39,265 nt of DNA from an uncultured Christensenella sp. Its GTDB lineage: Bacteria > Bacillota > Clostridia > Christensenellales > Borkfalkiaceae. Position numbers and translations under genes: made by a program. The stretch is from contig CAJTXM010000006.1 in assembly GCA_910583545.1 (NCBI GenBank), forward strand, positions 67,759 through 107,023. The letters are read 5' to 3'. Below the pieces are notes generated by a model. The model searched no databases, was not told where the DNA came from, and worked only from the letters and a program-made list of their open reading frames with translations. Of this stretch, positions 38,512 to 39,265 are shown one piece after another (the stretch's first letter is position 1; each line of letters starts with the position of its first letter).

Positions 38512-38544
38512 AATTAAATTATACTACTAACTGAACTAAATTAC

Positions 38545-38573
38545 TTGACTTAGCTCATTTAGAGCTATATAAT
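38545..38573 (+). promoter_or_regulatory. Promoter with operator filling the spacer
   Basis: TTGACT (38545-38550), 17-nt spacer and TATAAT (38568-38573). The spacer is exactly the dyad TAGCTC-ATTTA-GAGCTA, so a bound XRE repressor would block RNA polymerase. Confidence 0.75.
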
Positions 38574-38602
38574 TATTATATAAATTAAATATCGAGGTGA
38601 CT

Positions 38603-38866
38603 ATGAAAAGTATGATTGATGAAATGATATTTCAAAACAGTATATTTATGGATAGCATTAAAAACGGAAAAGAATACGATACGATTATGCAGGAAAGGGA
38701 TAAAATTTACGAAAAGCTTGTAAAAACACTCGACAATGAACAGTGCAAATTGCTTGAAGAGCTTGTCAACAGTCATATACATCTTGAAGCCGAGTCAAAT
38801 GATTACAATTTTGTTATAGGCTTTAAATCAGCCGTAAAACTTATAATTGAATGTTTTGAAACGTGA
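38603..38866 (+). CDS. DUF6809-type small protein
   Basis: An 87-residue, mostly helical acidic protein (MKSMIDEMIFQNSIFMDSIK... LLEELVNSHIHLEAESNDYNFVIGFKSAVKLIIECFE). The pattern of an N-terminal helix, a DNEQCKLLEEL central helix and an xxFxxGFxxAxxLxxE end resembles DUF6809 proteins found near XRE regulators in accessory regions. GAGGTGA, a 7-nt match to the anti-Shine-Dalgarno, lies just before the ATG at 38603. Function unknown. It is divergent from and probably controlled by the XRE pair. Confidence 0.7.
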   Translation: MKSMIDEMIFQNSIFMDSIKNGKEYDTIMQERDKIYEKLVKTLDNEQCKLLEELVNSHIHLEAESNDYNFVIGFKSAVKLIIECFET

Positions 38867-38895
38867 TAGCCCCGCAAGAGAAATACTGACATAAC

Positions 38896-38929
38896 AAAAA
38901 TAGAGAGTACATTTGTACTCTCTATTTTT
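38896..38929. terminator. Bidirectional terminator; end of the rRNA operon
   Basis: Perfect 15-bp arms AAAAATAGAGAGTAC and GTACTCTCTATTTTT with an ATTT loop. It follows the 5S rRNA on the minus strand and the DUF6809-type gene on the plus strand. Confidence 0.9.
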
Positions 38930-38935
38930 GTTGAA

Positions 38936-39053
38936 ATCCGGCAACTACCTATCCTTGCGGGGCATTATACCCAACTACTTTCGGCGTAAACGAGCTTAAC
39001 TTCTGTGTTCGGAATGAGAACAGGTGGATCCTCGTTGCTATCGCCACCGGAAT
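38936..39053 (-). rRNA. 5S ribosomal RNA
   Basis: The minus strand carries the conserved 5S core, including GGTGGCGATAG, GAGGATCCACCTGTT, CCGAACACAGAAGTTAAGC and CGCCGAAAGTAGTTGGG. CCGGTGGC near the 5' end pairs with GTTGCCGG near the 3' end to form helix I. Boundaries are estimated within a few bases from that helix. A strong terminator follows, so this is the 3' end of an rRNA operon whose 23S gene lies beyond the right edge. Confidence 0.93.
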
Positions 39054-39265
39054 GGCTATATTACAGCTATAGCTGTTATATATAATTTTTTACCGTGAAG
39101 ACAGCTCCACGTCACAAAAATATACGCTTAACCGCATATTTATGCACTTTCCAAGCCTCGCTTTTCCGCAAAAACCTGTAATATAACAGGCGAAGAAACG
39201 CGTTCGTTTCAAAGCCTGACAACTGCAAAGTAATAAAGAAAGGATGAAACGAGGGAGGAAGTTAA
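39054..39265 (-). other. 23S-5S intergenic spacer (partial)
   Basis: No gene seen. It contains the palindrome ACAGCTA/TAGCTGT (39063-39076), CCTGT/ACAGG and GAAACG/CGTTTC dyads, plausible precursor-processing stems. The 23S 3' end is not within the window. Confidence 0.6.

Noticed and set aside
39054..39265. tRNA gene in the 23S-5S spacer
   Set aside because: No cloverleaf or conserved T-arm sequence could be found; only processing-type dyads are present.

Overview
The window looks like chromosomal core genome from an endospore-forming Bacillota lineage, probably an uncultured gut Clostridia-type bacterium. The evidence is a set of sporulation genes (spoIVFA-spoIVFB, spmA-spmB, a SipL-like DUF3794/LysM coat protein), a veg homologue, and the metG-tatD-ksgA cluster known from Bacillus and Clostridia. 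Base composition is intermediate, Shine-Dalgarno sites resemble GGAGG, promoters resemble TTGACA-N17-TATAAT, and most transcription units end in intrinsic terminators. A placement near Christensenellales is only a guess.

Layout. 1-1960: a 58-bp tandem duplication, then a PadR / DUF1700 / DUF4097 envelope-stress type operon. 1960-3907: a promoter nested against a terminator, a duplicated 26-bp repeat, an OGG1-type DNA glycosylase, a zinc phospholipase C-like protein and a multi-hairpin element (A). 3908-6215: spoIVFA-spoIVFB and a divergent XRE regulator / cysteine-rich protein pair. 6232-11103: ksgA, tatD and metG, and divergently spmAB. 11132-14190: an AT-rich accessory island with a secreted cysteine protease, a partner lipoprotein and a leader containing an intrinsic terminator. 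14286-19594: cysteine desulfurase, a TPR-like membrane protein, ispE, the SipL-like protein, veg and an acidic zinc-ribbon protein. 19760-25556: a large surface lipoprotein, PPi-type phosphofructokinase, a small membrane protein, rpsI and rplM. 25769-30621: cysE-cysS-alaS (AlaRS unusually short) and a DeoR regulator. 30622-30862: a second copy of the multi-hairpin element (B). 30863-38866: lipoprotein, GNAT, YcxB-like protein, a two-component system with ABC exporter, a decayed leucine-rich-repeat fragment, a Bax-inhibitor-1 homologue, and tandem XRE regulators divergent from a DUF6809-type gene. 38936-39265: 5S rRNA and part of the 23S-5S spacer, the 3' end of an rRNA operon running leftward.

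The observations most worth following are these. (1) Elements A and B share the same series of hairpins with compensating stem changes and conserved loops and linkers, which suggests an undescribed structured RNA or palindromic mobile element. (2) Several genes (metG, ispE, a GNAT, an XRE regulator and nearly a lipoprotein) have TATAAT placed 6-9 nt before ATG, so their mRNAs would be leaderless or almost so. (3) A sigma-E-like promoter precedes the SipL-like gene. (4) The protease operon has an attenuator-like leader. (5) The ABC-transporter promoter and the DUF6809 promoter have well-placed operators.

All calls come from reading the sequence and translations. No database search or folding program was run.
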